Below are positions 47,783 to 56,653 of a stretch of DNA of 64,000 nucleotides, in pieces (the first letter of the stretch is position 1; each line of letters opens with the position of its first letter). The notes beneath the pieces were generated by a model. It was not told the origin of the DNA, searched no databases, and worked only from the letters and a program-made list of their open reading frames with translations. Made by a program: the position numbers and the translations under genes. The DNA is from Flavobacterium ichthyis (lineage in GTDB: Bacteria; Bacteroidota; Bacteroidia; Flavobacteriales; Flavobacteriaceae). The DNA lies in the NCBI RefSeq assembly GCF_009915155.1, contig NZ_JAABLM010000008.1, positions 62,001 to 126,000 of the forward strand. Direction: 5' to 3'.

Positions 47783-48712
47783 ATGAAATTTAGCAGAACA
47801 CATACTTTAAAAGAAATAGCTCAAATAATTGATTCTAAATATGTTGGAGACCCAGAGTTTACAGTATCTGGAATGAACGAAATACACGTTGTAGAATCAG
47901 GAGATATAGTATTTGTAGATCATCCAAAATATTATGATAAGGCTCTTAACTCCGCAGCAACTACCATCTTAATTAATAAAGAAGTAGAATGTCCGGAAGG
48001 AAAATCATTGTTAATTTCTAATGATCCGTTTCGCGATTTCAATAAATTAACTAAACATTTCAGGCCGTTTCAAGGTACAAACGTTTCGGTTTCATTAAGT
48101 GCAATTATTGGGGAAGATACATTAATTCAGCCCAACTGTTTCATTGGAAACCACGTAGTTATCGGGAAAAATTGCCTTATTCATCCTAATGTTACTATTT
48201 ACGATTATACCGTAATTGGAGATAATGTTGTCATTCAAGCCGGAACAGTTTTAGGAGCTGACGCTTTTTATTACAAAAAACGTCCAGAAGGTTTTGATCA
48301 ATTGCTTTCTGGCGGAAGAGTCGTCATCGAAGACAATGTAGGAATTGGTGCTATGTGTTCCATTGACCGTGGTGTTTCAGGAGACACAACCATTGGCGAA
48401 GGCACAAAAATTGACAATCAAGTTCATATTGGGCACGATACAATAATTGGAAAAAAATGTTTAATTGCCGCGCAAACTGGGATTGCAGGTTGTGTTGTCA
48501 TAGAAGATGAAGTTACAATCTGGGGACAAGTTGGCGTTACCAGCGGAATCACTATTGGAAATAAAGCTGTCATTTTAGCACAATCCGGAATTACAAAAAC
48601 AGTCCAAGGAAACAAAACGTATTTCGGAACACCGGCAGACGATGCCCGCGAAAAACTAAAACAGTTTGCTAACATTAAAAAAATCCCAGAAATTATTACT
48701 AAAATAAAATAG
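47783..48712 (+). CDS. Second LpxD-like hexapeptide acyltransferase
   Basis: 309 residues. N-terminal LpxD-type domain (1-95) and a hexapeptide-repeat helix (about 100-280) including [22 protein letters not shown]. It is a divergent paralogue of the 43900 gene: slightly shorter, with a [16 protein letters not shown] insertion near residue 170. It lies 15 nt after the efp terminator. I recall a second LpxD-like gene in this position in other flavobacteria. Its substrate could be another UDP-amino-sugar. Confidence 0.85.
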   Translation: MKFSRTHTLKEIAQIIDSKYVGDPEFTVSGMNEIHVVESGDIVFVDHPKYYDKALNSAATTILINKEVECPEGKSLLISNDPFRDFNKLTKHFRPFQGTNVSVSLSAIIGEDTLIQPNCFIGNHVVIGKNCLIHPNVTIYDYTVIGDNVVIQAGTVLGADAFYYKKRPEGFDQLLSGGRVVIEDNVGIGAMCSIDRGVSGDTTIGEGTKIDNQVHIGHDTIIGKKCLIAAQTGIAGCVVIEDEVTIWGQVGVTSGITIGNKAVILAQSGITKTVQGNKTYFGTPADDAREKLKQFANIKKIPEIITKIK

Positions 48713-48713
48713 G

Positions 48714-49073
48714 ATGACACCAAAACAACTTGTACAGGAATTTTATAAATCCGATGCCATGCTCGATTCTCAAATCATCGAGCCCTTACTCCACGATGAT
48801 TTGGTGGTCAATTGGCATAGTTCAAAAGGATTTATCGAAATGAATAAGGCTCAAGTTTTAAGTCTTCTGGGCGAGCTCTCACAAGCATATATTCGATCTA
48901 AAATTAGAATTACACATCTATTAGAGGAAGAAAATTCGGTGGCGGTTAAATTTTCCCATTTTGTAAAAACCTTTGAAAACCCCCGAGAAGAAATGCTTTT
49001 AGCACATTTTATGGTGATTTGGGAGATAAAAGATGCTAAACTTTATAGAGGTTTTCAAATGAGCCAATTATAA
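48714..49073 (+). CDS. NTF2/SnoaL-like small protein
   Basis: 119 residues. Helix-rich start (MTPKQLVQEFYKSDAMLDS), then beta strands with DDLVVNWHSSKGFIEMNK, SVAVKFSHFVKTFE and MVIWEIKDAKLYRGFQMSQL, the cone-fold pattern of NTF2/SnoaL proteins. No catalytic residues can be assigned. It starts 1 nt after the lpxD-like stop, so the two are co-transcribed. Confidence 0.75.
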   Translation: MTPKQLVQEFYKSDAMLDSQIIEPLLHDDLVVNWHSSKGFIEMNKAQVLSLLGELSQAYIRSKIRITHLLEEENSVAVKFSHFVKTFENPREEMLLAHFMVIWEIKDAKLYRGFQMSQL

Positions 49074-49115
49074 TAATTATCGGTAAAAAAACTTTACAAT
49101 TAGGCATCAAAGCCT

Positions 49116-49123
49116 TACTTTTG
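49116..49123 (+). promoter_or_regulatory. -7 box of sucD
   Basis: TACTTTTG fits TAnnTTTG, 38 nt before the sucD start. Confidence 0.5.
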
Positions 49124-49161
49124 CAACACAAATTTTAATCAAAATTAAAAACAATACAAAT

Positions 49162-50034
49162 ATGAGCGTTTTAGTAAATAAAAATTCTAAAATAATTGTT
49201 CAAGGATTCACCGGAAGCGAAGGGACTTTCCACGCTTCGCAGATGATTGAATACGGAACTAACGTTGTAGGTGGTGTAACGCCAGGAAAAGGTGGTACAA
49301 CACATTTAGACCGCCCAGTTTTTAACACTGTAAAAGACGCTGTGGACCAAGCTGGTGCTGATACTACAATTATTTTCGTTCCGCCAGCTTTTGCTGCTGA
49401 CGCAATTATGGAAGCTGCTGATGCTGGAATCAAAGTAATCATCACAATTACCGAAGGTATTCCTGTTGCTGACATGGTGAAAGCTTACGCTTATATTCAA
49501 AATAAAGATTGTCGTTTAGTAGGACCAAACTGTCCGGGAGTCATTACGCCAGAAGAAGCAAAAGTTGGAATTATGCCTGGTTTTGTTTTCAAAAAAGGAA
49601 AAGTTGGAATTGTTTCAAAATCAGGAACGTTAACTTACGAAGCGGCTGATCAAGTAGTAAAACAAGGTTTAGGAATCACTACAGCAATTGGTATAGGTGG
49701 AGATCCAATCATTGGAACTACTACAAAAGAAGCGGTAGAATTATTGATGAACGATCCAGAAACGGAATGTATCATCATGATTGGAGAAATCGGTGGTCAA
49801 TTAGAAGCCGATGCTGCAAAATGGATCAAAGCTGACGGAAACAGAAAACCAGTTGTAGGTTTTATTGCTGGAGAAACTGCTCCAAAAGGAAGAACAATGG
49901 GACACGCTGGAGCAATTGTTGGAGGTGCTGATGATACTGCTGAAGCGAAAAAAAGAATCATGCGCGAAAATGGAATTCACGTGGTAGATTCACCAGCTGA
50001 AATTGGTAAAAAAGTTAAAGAAGTTTTAGGATAG
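49162..50034 (+). CDS. sucD: Succinyl-CoA ligase alpha subunit
   Basis: 290 residues. CoA-binding Rossmann domain with [18 protein letters not shown] near residue 15-32, [14 protein letters not shown] near 117, and the phosphohistidine loop [13 protein letters not shown] near 240-252. Makes succinate and ATP/GTP with the beta subunit, whose gene is not in the window. Single-gene unit with a terminator after it. Confidence 0.96.
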   Translation: MSVLVNKNSKIIVQGFTGSEGTFHASQMIEYGTNVVGGVTPGKGGTTHLDRPVFNTVKDAVDQAGADTTIIFVPPAFAADAIMEAADAGIKVIITITEGIPVADMVKAYAYIQNKDCRLVGPNCPGVITPEEAKVGIMPGFVFKKGKVGIVSKSGTLTYEAADQVVKQGLGITTAIGIGGDPIIGTTTKEAVELLMNDPETECIIMIGEIGGQLEADAAKWIKADGNRKPVVGFIAGETAPKGRTMGHAGAIVGGADDTAEAKKRIMRENGIHVVDSPAEIGKKVKEVLG

Positions 50035-50060
50035 TTTTTCTAAAATTTAAATAAAATCAA

Positions 50061-50088
50061 AATCCTGCTTTTTCGGCAGGATTTTTTT
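50061..50088 (+). terminator. Terminator after sucD
   Basis: AATCCTGC and GCAGGATT, 8-bp stem, 7-nt loop, followed by a T run. Confidence 0.87.
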
Positions 50089-50115
50089 TATGTCCAAAAA
50101 ATTGTATTTTTAAGC

Positions 50116-50592
50116 ATGAAAAAAGCATTTCTGCCAGTCATCGATGAACATTCAAAAATATTAATCCTCGGAACAATGCCGGGAGAAAAATCTTTGGAAC
50201 TACAAGAATATTACGGCAATAAAGGCAATAGTTTTTGGAAATTAATTTTTACCATTTTTAATAAATCGCTTACGCAAAATTACCACGAGAAACTAAAATT
50301 GCTTACCGAAAATAACATTGCGCTTTGGGATGTTTTGGCATTTTGCGAACGAAAAGGAAGTCTAGACACCAATATAAAAAACGAAGTCGCCAATGATTTT
50401 GAAGATTTGTTCCAAAAATATCCGAACATTACAAAAGTTTTTTTCTCCAGTAAAAATGCCGAAAAATATTATGATAAATATATAGGTAGAAAACTCGGAA
50501 TTGAATACGTTACTTTACCATCACCAAGTGGTGCCAATGCCTCTAAAACATTTGAGCAAAAATTGGAGGAATGGAGACAAATTAATATTTAA
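50116..50592 (+). CDS. Uracil-DNA-glycosylase superfamily protein, probably DNA-deoxyinosine glycosylase
   Basis: 158 residues. Motif ILILGTMPGEKSLELQEYYGNKGNSFWKLI near residue 14-43 is the active-site region of the deoxyinosine/mismatch glycosylase branch of the UDG fold. The C-terminal LPSPSGANASKTFEQK gives the intercalation loop. It would remove deaminated adenine (hypoxanthine) or uracil from DNA. Which base it prefers is not certain from sequence. Confidence 0.83.
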   Translation: MKKAFLPVIDEHSKILILGTMPGEKSLELQEYYGNKGNSFWKLIFTIFNKSLTQNYHEKLKLLTENNIALWDVLAFCERKGSLDTNIKNEVANDFEDLFQKYPNITKVFFSSKNAEKYYDKYIGRKLGIEYVTLPSPSGANASKTFEQKLEEWRQINI

Positions 50593-50611
50593 ATTCCAGT
50601 AAAGAGGAAAG

Positions 50612-50740
50612 AAATTCCAATTTAAAATTCGAAGAATTTGAAGAAATATTCGTGAATTTTCGGCAAACCGTAGAGATAAATAAATTCCAATTTTAAAAAT
50701 TCCAAATTACAATAAATTAAAGAAATATTCGTGAATTTGT
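50612..50740. repeat. Imperfect direct duplication in the 50593-50897 gap
   Basis: AGAAATATTCGTGAATTT occurs at 50642-50659 and again at 50721-50738, each preceded by a version of AAATTCCAATTTTAAAATTC, so a block of about 75 nt is duplicated and decayed. The rest of the gap is AT-rich with no gene seen. Confidence 0.6.
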
Positions 50741-50897
50741 GGCTATCTCTTGTAAAAGTCAAATACATCAAAATCAAAAAAATCCTTTTATCTGTGGCAA
50801 AAGAAATTCCACTTTTCCTAAATCTTAAATTCCAAAAATATTTCGCCTTTACGCATAAATCAGTAAAAAAAATTTTAATCAAATAAAACTTAAAAAT

Positions 50898-51779
50898 ATG
50901 TCAAACATTGACTTAATTATAGAAGAAAGACCTCGGGATATTGGGGATTTTTTAGTGGGAAGGTTGTTGCCTTTCCGAAAAAAAAGAATGGTTGGTCCGT
51001 TTATTTTTATTGATCACATGGGACCTGCAACATTGGGACCAGACCATTACATGGATGTTGACCAACATCCGCACATTGGTTTGGCAACCCTCACATTTTT
51101 GCTTGAAGGCGAAATTATGCACGAAGATAGTTTGGGAACCAAACAAGTAATCGCTCCAGGATCAGTGAACTGGATGATTGCCGGAAATGGAGTAACGCAT
51201 ACCGAAAGAACGCCCGAAAACTTGAGAAACGGTTTGAAACACACGGTTCACGGGTATCAAATATGGGTAGCTTTGCCAAAAGAGAAAGAAAATATTACGC
51301 CAGAATTTCATCATTTTGACAAAAAAGATTTACCAAAGTGGAAAGATCAATCGGCGGAATTTACTTTAGTTGCCGGAAAAGGTTATGGCAAAGAATCTCC
51401 CGTCCCGGTGCATTCCGAATTATTTATGGTTGAAATTTTTTCGGAGGAAGAATATATTTTGGACATTCAGGGAAATCTTTCCGGGGAAATTGGTATTTGT
51501 GTGGTGGAAGGTGCGATTAAGGCTTGCGAACATCATGTCGAACAAGGAAATATGCTGGTTTCTAAATTAGAAGATGCTTGTGCTTTGACAATGATGCCCA
51601 AAACCCATTTGATTCTTTTTGGGGGAAAACCTTTTGAAGAAGAGCGATATATTTATTGGAATTTTGTTTCGTCGAGCAAAGAAAAATTAGAAGAAGCCAA
51701 AGATCGCTGGCGAAAAAAGGAATTTCCGAAAGTGCCAAATGATGATACTTACGTAGTAATGCCGGAAACTATGGCGTGA
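50898..51779 (+). CDS. Pirin family protein
   Basis: 293 residues, bicupin. Metal ligands of the N-terminal cupin are visible as H57, H59, H101 and E103 (QHPHIG and GVTHTE), matching those of human pirin. FIDHMGP, HTVHGYQIWVALP and HSELFMVEIFS are also typical. Bacterial pirins act as quercetinases or have unknown roles. Single-gene unit followed by repeat R3. Confidence 0.92.
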   Translation: MSNIDLIIEERPRDIGDFLVGRLLPFRKKRMVGPFIFIDHMGPATLGPDHYMDVDQHPHIGLATLTFLLEGEIMHEDSLGTKQVIAPGSVNWMIAGNGVTHTERTPENLRNGLKHTVHGYQIWVALPKEKENITPEFHHFDKKDLPKWKDQSAEFTLVAGKGYGKESPVPVHSELFMVEIFSEEEYILDIQGNLSGEIGICVVEGAIKACEHHVEQGNMLVSKLEDACALTMMPKTHLILFGGKPFEEERYIYWNFVSSSKEKLEEAKDRWRKKEFPKVPNDDTYVVMPETMA

Positions 51780-51830
51780 TAATTAAGGAGGTGAGACCAG
51801 AAGTTTACAAAAATGTATGAAGATTTTTTT

Positions 51831-51928
51831 TAGCCCCGACAGGAGGGAAGAGCACCCGCTTTTTCTGCGGGTCTCTGGAAGGATGGCGGGAATTACGATT
51901 ACCGAAAAAGACTGGCTTTTCGCTCCAA
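51831..51928. repeat. Dispersed structured repeat, copy R3
   Basis: Begins TAGCCCCGACAGGAGGGAAG. Hairpin GAG-c-ACCCGC / GCGGGT-CTC around TTTTTCT (51850-51875), then a GGCGGGAATTACGATTACCG flank and a short stem (GAAAAAGACTGGCTTTTCG). Same family as R1 and R2. It fills the pirin-fabG gap. Confidence 0.65.
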
Positions 51929-51935
51929 AAAATAA

Positions 51936-51964
51936 TTGATATGGTAAAGTAATTCTTATATTTG
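51936..51964 (+). promoter_or_regulatory. Promoter of fabG
   Basis: TTG at 51936-51938, 18-nt spacer, TATATTTG at 51957-51964, then 34 nt to the start codon. Full Bacteroidota consensus. Confidence 0.78.
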
Positions 51965-51998
51965 TCAACCTAATTATAGCAAATTAAATTAACCGATA

Positions 51999-52745
51999 AT
52001 GAAATTATTAGAAGGAAAAACAGCAATTATTACTGGCGCGAGCCGTGGAATTGGTCGTGGAATTGCAGAAGTTTTTGCAAAACATGGTGCAAATGTGGCG
52101 TTTACGTATAGTTCATCTGCGGAAGCTGCCAAAGTTTTGGAGGACGAATTGATTGCACTTGGCATTAAGGCGAAAGGGTATCAATCGAACGCGGCGGATT
52201 TTAACGAAGCACAAAAATTAGTGGACGATGTTTTGGAAACCTTTGGAAACATTGATATTTTAATCAATAATGCGGGGATTACGAAGGATAATTTGTTGAT
52301 GAGAATTTCTGAGGAAGATTTTGATAAAGTGATTGAGGTGAACCTAAAATCTGTTTTTAATATGACCAAAGCGGTTCAAAAAACGATGTTGAAAAACCGT
52401 AAAGGTTCGATTATCAACATGAGTTCCGTGGTTGGGGTGAAAGGAAATGCGGGACAATCGAATTATGCGGCTTCAAAAGCGGGTGTGATTGGGTTTACTA
52501 AATCTGTAGCGTTGGAATTAGGTTCAAGAAATATTCGTTGTAACGCGATTGCTCCAGGATTTATTGAAACGGAAATGACTGGAAAATTAAATGATGATGT
52601 GGTGCAAGGTTGGAGAGATGCGATTCCTTTGAAACGTGGCGGAACTACTGAAGATGTTGCCAATGCTTGTTTGTTTTTAGCTTCGGAAATGAGTGCTTAC
52701 GTTACCGGACAAGTGATGAATGTTGACGGTGGAATGTTAACGTAG
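51999..52745 (+). CDS. fabG: 3-oxoacyl-[ACP] reductase
   Basis: 248 residues, short-chain dehydrogenase. NADP loop TGASRGIGRGIAEVFAKHGA near residue 11-30, NNAG near 88, Ser in NMSSVVG near 138 and catalytic YAASKAG near 153. The tail YVTGQVMNVDGGM is typical of FabG. Reduces 3-oxoacyl-ACP in fatty acid synthesis. Monocistronic with a consensus promoter. Confidence 0.94.
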   Translation: MKLLEGKTAIITGASRGIGRGIAEVFAKHGANVAFTYSSSAEAAKVLEDELIALGIKAKGYQSNAADFNEAQKLVDDVLETFGNIDILINNAGITKDNLLMRISEEDFDKVIEVNLKSVFNMTKAVQKTMLKNRKGSIINMSSVVGVKGNAGQSNYAASKAGVIGFTKSVALELGSRNIRCNAIAPGFIETEMTGKLNDDVVQGWRDAIPLKRGGTTEDVANACLFLASEMSAYVTGQVMNVDGGMLT

Positions 52746-52846
52746 ATTAGGTTTTTAAGTTTTAAAGTTTTAGGTATAAAGTTAAAGTTAATGGCATAAA
52801 ACATTAAAACTTAAGCAAGTTACTAATTAAAAATTTTTAAAAATAA

Positions 52847-54874
52847 ATGACGACAACGACACTTTTACTTATATTTCTTTCGATTGTAATTGCAGGTGGG
52901 TTGTCGTTTTTTCAATATTTTTTTAGAAATAAAAATCGTACAAAAGTGACGTTTTGGTTGGCTTTTTTACGATTTTTGTCGGTTTTGGGATTGCTGCTTT
53001 TGCTGATAAACCCCAGAATTAGCAATAAAAGTTTCCAAATTCAGAAAACGCCTTTAGCTATTTTAATTGACAATTCGAGTTCAATTAAAGAAATGAAAGC
53101 CAATGAAGAAGTTATTGCATTAGTTGAAAAATTGAAGCAAAATGAAAAACTTCAAGAGCGATTTGATATTCAAACTTATACTTTTGGCAACGAATTTAAG
53201 TTGACTGAAAAACCAAATTTTACTGAATCTCAAACGAATATTGACCAAGCGGCGAAACGCATCAAAAATCTTCATAAAAATAAAAAATTTCCTACCGTTT
53301 TAATTAGTGATGGAAACCAGACTACGGGGAATGATTATTTATACAGTTTTGATGAAAACAATAAAGTTTTCAGCGTTGTTGCTGGCGATACCACGACTGT
53401 TTTAGATTTGAAAATCAGTCAGTTGAACGTTAATAAATATGCTTTTCACAAGAATAAATTTCCGGTTGAAGTTTTTTTAGATTATTCTGGAAATAAAAAT
53501 GTAAATGCAACTTTCACGATTTCGCAGGGAAATTCGGTTTTGGCAAAACAAAATATTTCTTTTTCTGGTTCCAAAAAATCAGCGGTGGTGAATGTTTTGC
53601 TTCCAGCGGAACGAACCGGAGTTCAAATTTTAAAGGCAACCATTTCTTCTTCGGAAATAGAAAAAAATACCTATAACAATTCTAAAAATTTTGCGGTTGA
53701 AGTTATCGACCAAAAATCAGAAATAGGGATTGTTTCGTCCTTAAACCATCCCGATATTGGTACTTTAAAACGAGCAATAGAAACTAATGCACAACGTAAA
53801 GTAACATTGATTAACCCAAACAATGTTAATGATTTACAAAATTTTAATGTGCTTATTTTTTACCAACCTAATAGCGATTTTAAAAATGTTTTTACTTTTG
53901 CAAAAAATACCAATCGTAACTTTTGGATTATTACAGGAACCAACACCGATTTCAATTTTTTGAACCAACAGCAATCAATTTTACAATTTAAAATGAGTGG
54001 TCAGAAAGAAGATTATTTGGCAGATTTTCAATCACAATTTGGTTTGTTTGCCGTTGATAATGTAGGCTTTGAAAATTTTCCTCCGTTGCAAAATTCTTTT
54101 GGTTCGGTTACCACTACACAAAACGTTAATATATTACTTAGTTCCCGAATTAGAAATGTAAATACTGGTTATCCGTTACTTTGTTTTAGTGAAAATGCTG
54201 GAAGCAGAACCGCATTTTTGTTGGGAGAAAATATTTGGAAATGGCGTATGCAAACGTATCTCAATCATCAATCATACGAGAAATTTGATGTGTTTGCTGA
54301 CAAAATTATTCAGTTTTTAGCCAGCAATAACGCTAAAAAGAACTTAGTGGTTACACATGAAAGTTTTTACAATTCGGGCGATGATTTGGAAATTACAGCA
54401 CAGTTTTTTAATAAAAATTATGAGTTTGATGAAAATGCGCAATTGAGTATTTCAGTAGTTAACAGAAAAACAAAGCACTCAAAACTGTATAATTTAGTAC
54501 GAAGTGGTGCAAATTACAAAGTAAATCTTAATGGTTTGACAGCTGGTGAATATGATTTTAAAATTACAGAAAATCGTTCGAAACAATCGTATTCCAATTT
54601 TTTTGAAATTTTGGATTTTGACATTGAAAAACAATTTGTAAATCCAAACGCTACAAGATTACAGCAATTGGCAACTCAAACCCAGGGCGAATTTTTCTTA
54701 GTAAATCAAGTAGAACCATTGATAAAAAAATTACTGGAACAAGAACAATACAAAGATATTCAAAAGGAAATTTTTAAAAAAACACCGTTAATTGATTGGA
54801 TATGGTTGTTAGTTTTTATTGCTGTTTTGCTTGCCGCTGAATGGTTCGTGAGAAAATATCATGGAATGCTTTAA
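52847..54874 (+). CDS. Membrane protein with von Willebrand factor A-type domain
   Basis: 675 residues. Two N-terminal membrane helices (about 3-22 and 36-56), a VWA-like domain starting LAILIDNSSSIKEMKA (the DxSxS metal site, near residue 72) and ISDGNQTTGND near 160, then beta-rich periplasmic parts and a C-terminal helix (about 648-665, WIWLLVFIAVLLAAEWFV). It is similar in build to the BatA/BatB-type aerotolerance and glutamine-amidotransferase-like membrane proteins of Bacteroidota. Function unknown. Stands alone. Confidence 0.82.
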   Translation: MTTTTLLLIFLSIVIAGGLSFFQYFFRNKNRTKVTFWLAFLRFLSVLGLLLLLINPRISNKSFQIQKTPLAILIDNSSSIKEMKANEEVIALVEKLKQNEKLQERFDIQTYTFGNEFKLTEKPNFTESQTNIDQAAKRIKNLHKNKKFPTVLISDGNQTTGNDYLYSFDENNKVFSVVAGDTTTVLDLKISQLNVNKYAFHKNKFPVEVFLDYSGNKNVNATFTISQGNSVLAKQNISFSGSKKSAVVNVLLPAERTGVQILKATISSSEIEKNTYNNSKNFAVEVIDQKSEIGIVSSLNHPDIGTLKRAIETNAQRKVTLINPNNVNDLQNFNVLIFYQPNSDFKNVFTFAKNTNRNFWIITGTNTDFNFLNQQQSILQFKMSGQKEDYLADFQSQFGLFAVDNVGFENFPPLQNSFGSVTTTQNVNILLSSRIRNVNTGYPLLCFSENAGSRTAFLLGENIWKWRMQTYLNHQSYEKFDVFADKIIQFLASNNAKKNLVVTHESFYNSGDDLEITAQFFNKNYEFDENAQLSISVVNRKTKHSKLYNLVRSGANYKVNLNGLTAGEYDFKITENRSKQSYSNFFEILDFDIEKQFVNPNATRLQQLATQTQGEFFLVNQVEPLIKKLLEQEQYKDIQKEIFKKTPLIDWIWLLVFIAVLLAAEWFVRKYHGML

Positions 54875-54932
54875 AATATTTTGAATTGAAATGATTTTTA
54901 GGTAAATTTATAGGAAACCAAAAAATCTACTT

Positions 54933-55349
54933 ATGAAAAAAATATTGCTATTTGGTGCATTAACTACTTTAATGCTTCAATCATGTGCCGGAAAAAAAGG
55001 CAGTGAGGCTATTGCCGATTTAAAAGGAACTTCATGGATGTTGACAGAAATTCAAAATATTGAGATTAAAAATACTGATTTTGCCAAAATTCCCGAATTA
55101 AATTTTAACCCGTCCACAAATGAATTTACTGGAAATACAGGCTGTAATTCTATGTTTGGAAAGATTGATATTTCTGATAATAAAATTAATTTTGGAAGTG
55201 TAGGTTCTACGAAAATGGCTTGTGAGGGAATCGGCGAAAATCATTTTTTGGCTGCAATGCAAACCGTTCAAACCTTTAAATTGAGCAATAAAAAACTGGA
55301 ATTGTATGATGGCTTAGGAAATGAAGCCTTGTCTTTTTCGAAAAAATAA
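54933..55349 (+). CDS. META-domain lipoprotein (short form)
   Basis: 138 residues. Lipoprotein signal ending LQSCAG (Cys 18). META/HslJ domain: LKGTSWMLTEIQNI near residue 30, FTGNTGCNSMFGKIDI near 67 and STKMACEGIGENHFLAAMQ near 90, the usual GCN and two-Cys pattern. HslJ-type proteins are linked to stress and novobiocin tolerance in E. coli. First of a pair of META genes, 5 nt apart. Confidence 0.86.
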   Translation: MKKILLFGALTTLMLQSCAGKKGSEAIADLKGTSWMLTEIQNIEIKNTDFAKIPELNFNPSTNEFTGNTGCNSMFGKIDISDNKINFGSVGSTKMACEGIGENHFLAAMQTVQTFKLSNKKLELYDGLGNEALSFSKK

Positions 55350-55354
55350 AATAA

Positions 55355-56146
55355 ATGAAACGCTTTTATATTTCCACTTCGCTAGTGCTATTTTTGATGA
55401 GTTGTAACGAAAAAAAAAGTGCAATACAGCCTGATTTAGCAATAGATTCTATCCCGAAAACCACTGTTGTAAAACCTGAAAAAATTAGTAATGAACCCTT
55501 TTTTGTTGCAGTAGGAACCGAACCATTTTGGACGATTGAATTAACAGCCGATTCTTTGAAATATATTACTCCAGATCAAAATCATAATTTTGCAATGGCT
55601 TACAAAGAATCTTCAAAGAAAAAAAAGGACACTCTTATTTTTGAAGCAGAAAATGATTTGAGAACGTTGACATTAAAAGTTTTCAAACAAAATTGTTCTG
55701 ACGGCATGTCTGATAAGAAATTTGATTATGCTTCGCTTGTTTCGCTGCTTTTAAAAAAAGAGTCAAAACCGATATTGTTAAACGGTTGTGGCAGTTATGC
55801 AATTGACAAAAGATTAGACGGAAAATGGAATGTTGTAGAATTAGCAGGAGAACGATTAAATGCCGAAAAATTAAAGGACAAAAAACTCCCAGAAATTGAA
55901 TTTAATATTGTGGAGAATCGATTTGCAGCCTTTGCAGGATGTAATCGGATAGGAGGTGAGTTAGAATCTGAAAAAGATAGTTTTGTATTTAAAGATGTTG
56001 TAGCTACACAAATGATGTGCGATAACATTAAAATTGAAGAATCTTTGATGGAGGCTTTACAAGCAGCCAATAAAATTGAAATTAGAGAAAAGCGTCTTTA
56101 TTTATTAAACTTTGAAGGAACTAAGGCGGTTTTAGAAAAGCAATAA
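55355..56146 (+). CDS. META-domain lipoprotein with N-terminal extra domain
   Basis: 263 residues. Lipoprotein signal ending FLMSCNE (Cys 15-16). An N-terminal COG3650-like domain (about residues 45-130: VAVGTEPFWTIELTADSLKYIT and KVFKQNCSDGMSDKKFDY) is followed by a META domain (about 150-260: LDGKWNVVELAGERL, FAAFAGCNRIGGELE, VVATQMMCDNIKIEESLMEAL). The two parts commonly occur together. Pair partner of the preceding gene. Confidence 0.85.
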   Translation: MKRFYISTSLVLFLMSCNEKKSAIQPDLAIDSIPKTTVVKPEKISNEPFFVAVGTEPFWTIELTADSLKYITPDQNHNFAMAYKESSKKKKDTLIFEAENDLRTLTLKVFKQNCSDGMSDKKFDYASLVSLLLKKESKPILLNGCGSYAIDKRLDGKWNVVELAGERLNAEKLKDKKLPEIEFNIVENRFAAFAGCNRIGGELESEKDSFVFKDVVATQMMCDNIKIEESLMEALQAANKIEIREKRLYLLNFEGTKAVLEKQ

Positions 56147-56156
56147 ATAAATTTAT

Positions 56157-56185
56157 AAAAAAAAGGCCTGATTGGCCTTTTTTTT
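56157..56185. terminator. Bidirectional terminator
   Basis: AAAAGGCC-tgatt-GGCCTTTT with further A and T runs on both sides. It lies between the META pair and the convergent 56184 gene and touches that gene's stop. Confidence 0.85.
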
Positions 56186-56582
56186 ATACTTCAAACTCAA
56201 GTAGTTGTACTTGATCTTGTAACCGTTGAATGACTAAATTCATCATTCGTTTATTGAGTTGTGAGGAATTTTGGATGTAAGTTTTATATTCATCTACGGT
56301 AAAAAGCCCGATAACAATACCTTTTAATGAATTTCTAAACTTAATGTCTTTCTGAATAGAATTTTCAATGTAATCTAATTTTTTTTGTGTTTGGTAGCTG
56401 TAAAATTCATTTTTGTATTTGGCTACATAATTTTTAAAAACTTCCAGGAGTAAGTCATTTTGTGTTTTAAGAATTGGTCGTAAAACCGTGTTTTGAAAAA
56501 TTTCATCTAATGAGCTTTCAGGAGAAACGATTCCGATATTTTCACCTCGCAAAACTGCAAGTGTTTCATTTCTATTTTTCAT
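56184..56582 (-). CDS. Flavobacterial protein of unknown function
   Basis: 132 residues from ATG 56582 (a longer frame upstream would run through the preceding terminator). All-helical by eye: LAVLRGENIGIVSPESSLDEIFQNTVLRPILKTQNDLLLEVF, then KKLDYIENSIQKDIKFRNSLKGIVIGLFT and NSSQLNKRMMNLVIQRLQDQ. I recall this family, which has been labelled glyoxalase in some genomes, but no vicinal-oxygen-chelate motif is visible, so I do not use that name. Transcribed after the OmpA-type gene's terminator. Confidence 0.7.
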   Translation of the reverse strand: MKNRNETLAVLRGENIGIVSPESSLDEIFQNTVLRPILKTQNDLLLEVFKNYVAKYKNEFYSYQTQKKLDYIENSIQKDIKFRNSLKGIVIGLFTVDEYKTYIQNSSQLNKRMMNLVIQRLQDQVQLLEFEV

Positions 56583-56601
56583 TTTCTTTTTTCTTAAAGA
56601 T

Positions 56602-56630
56602 AAAAAAAAACCGCTGCATCTCTGCAACGG
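56602..56630 (-). terminator. Terminator of the OmpA-family gene
   Basis: CCGcTGCA / TGCAaCGG, 8-bp stem with one mismatch, loop TCTC; on the minus strand it is followed by nine Ts. Confidence 0.75.
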
Positions 56631-56653
56631 TCTTAAATTTATTTCTAACAAAA

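Noticed and set aside
51784..51832. Perfect Shine-Dalgarno-like AAGGAGGTGA right after the pirin stop
   Set aside because: The only ATG after it opens a frame of six codons; Bacteroidota rarely use such sites, so this is chance.
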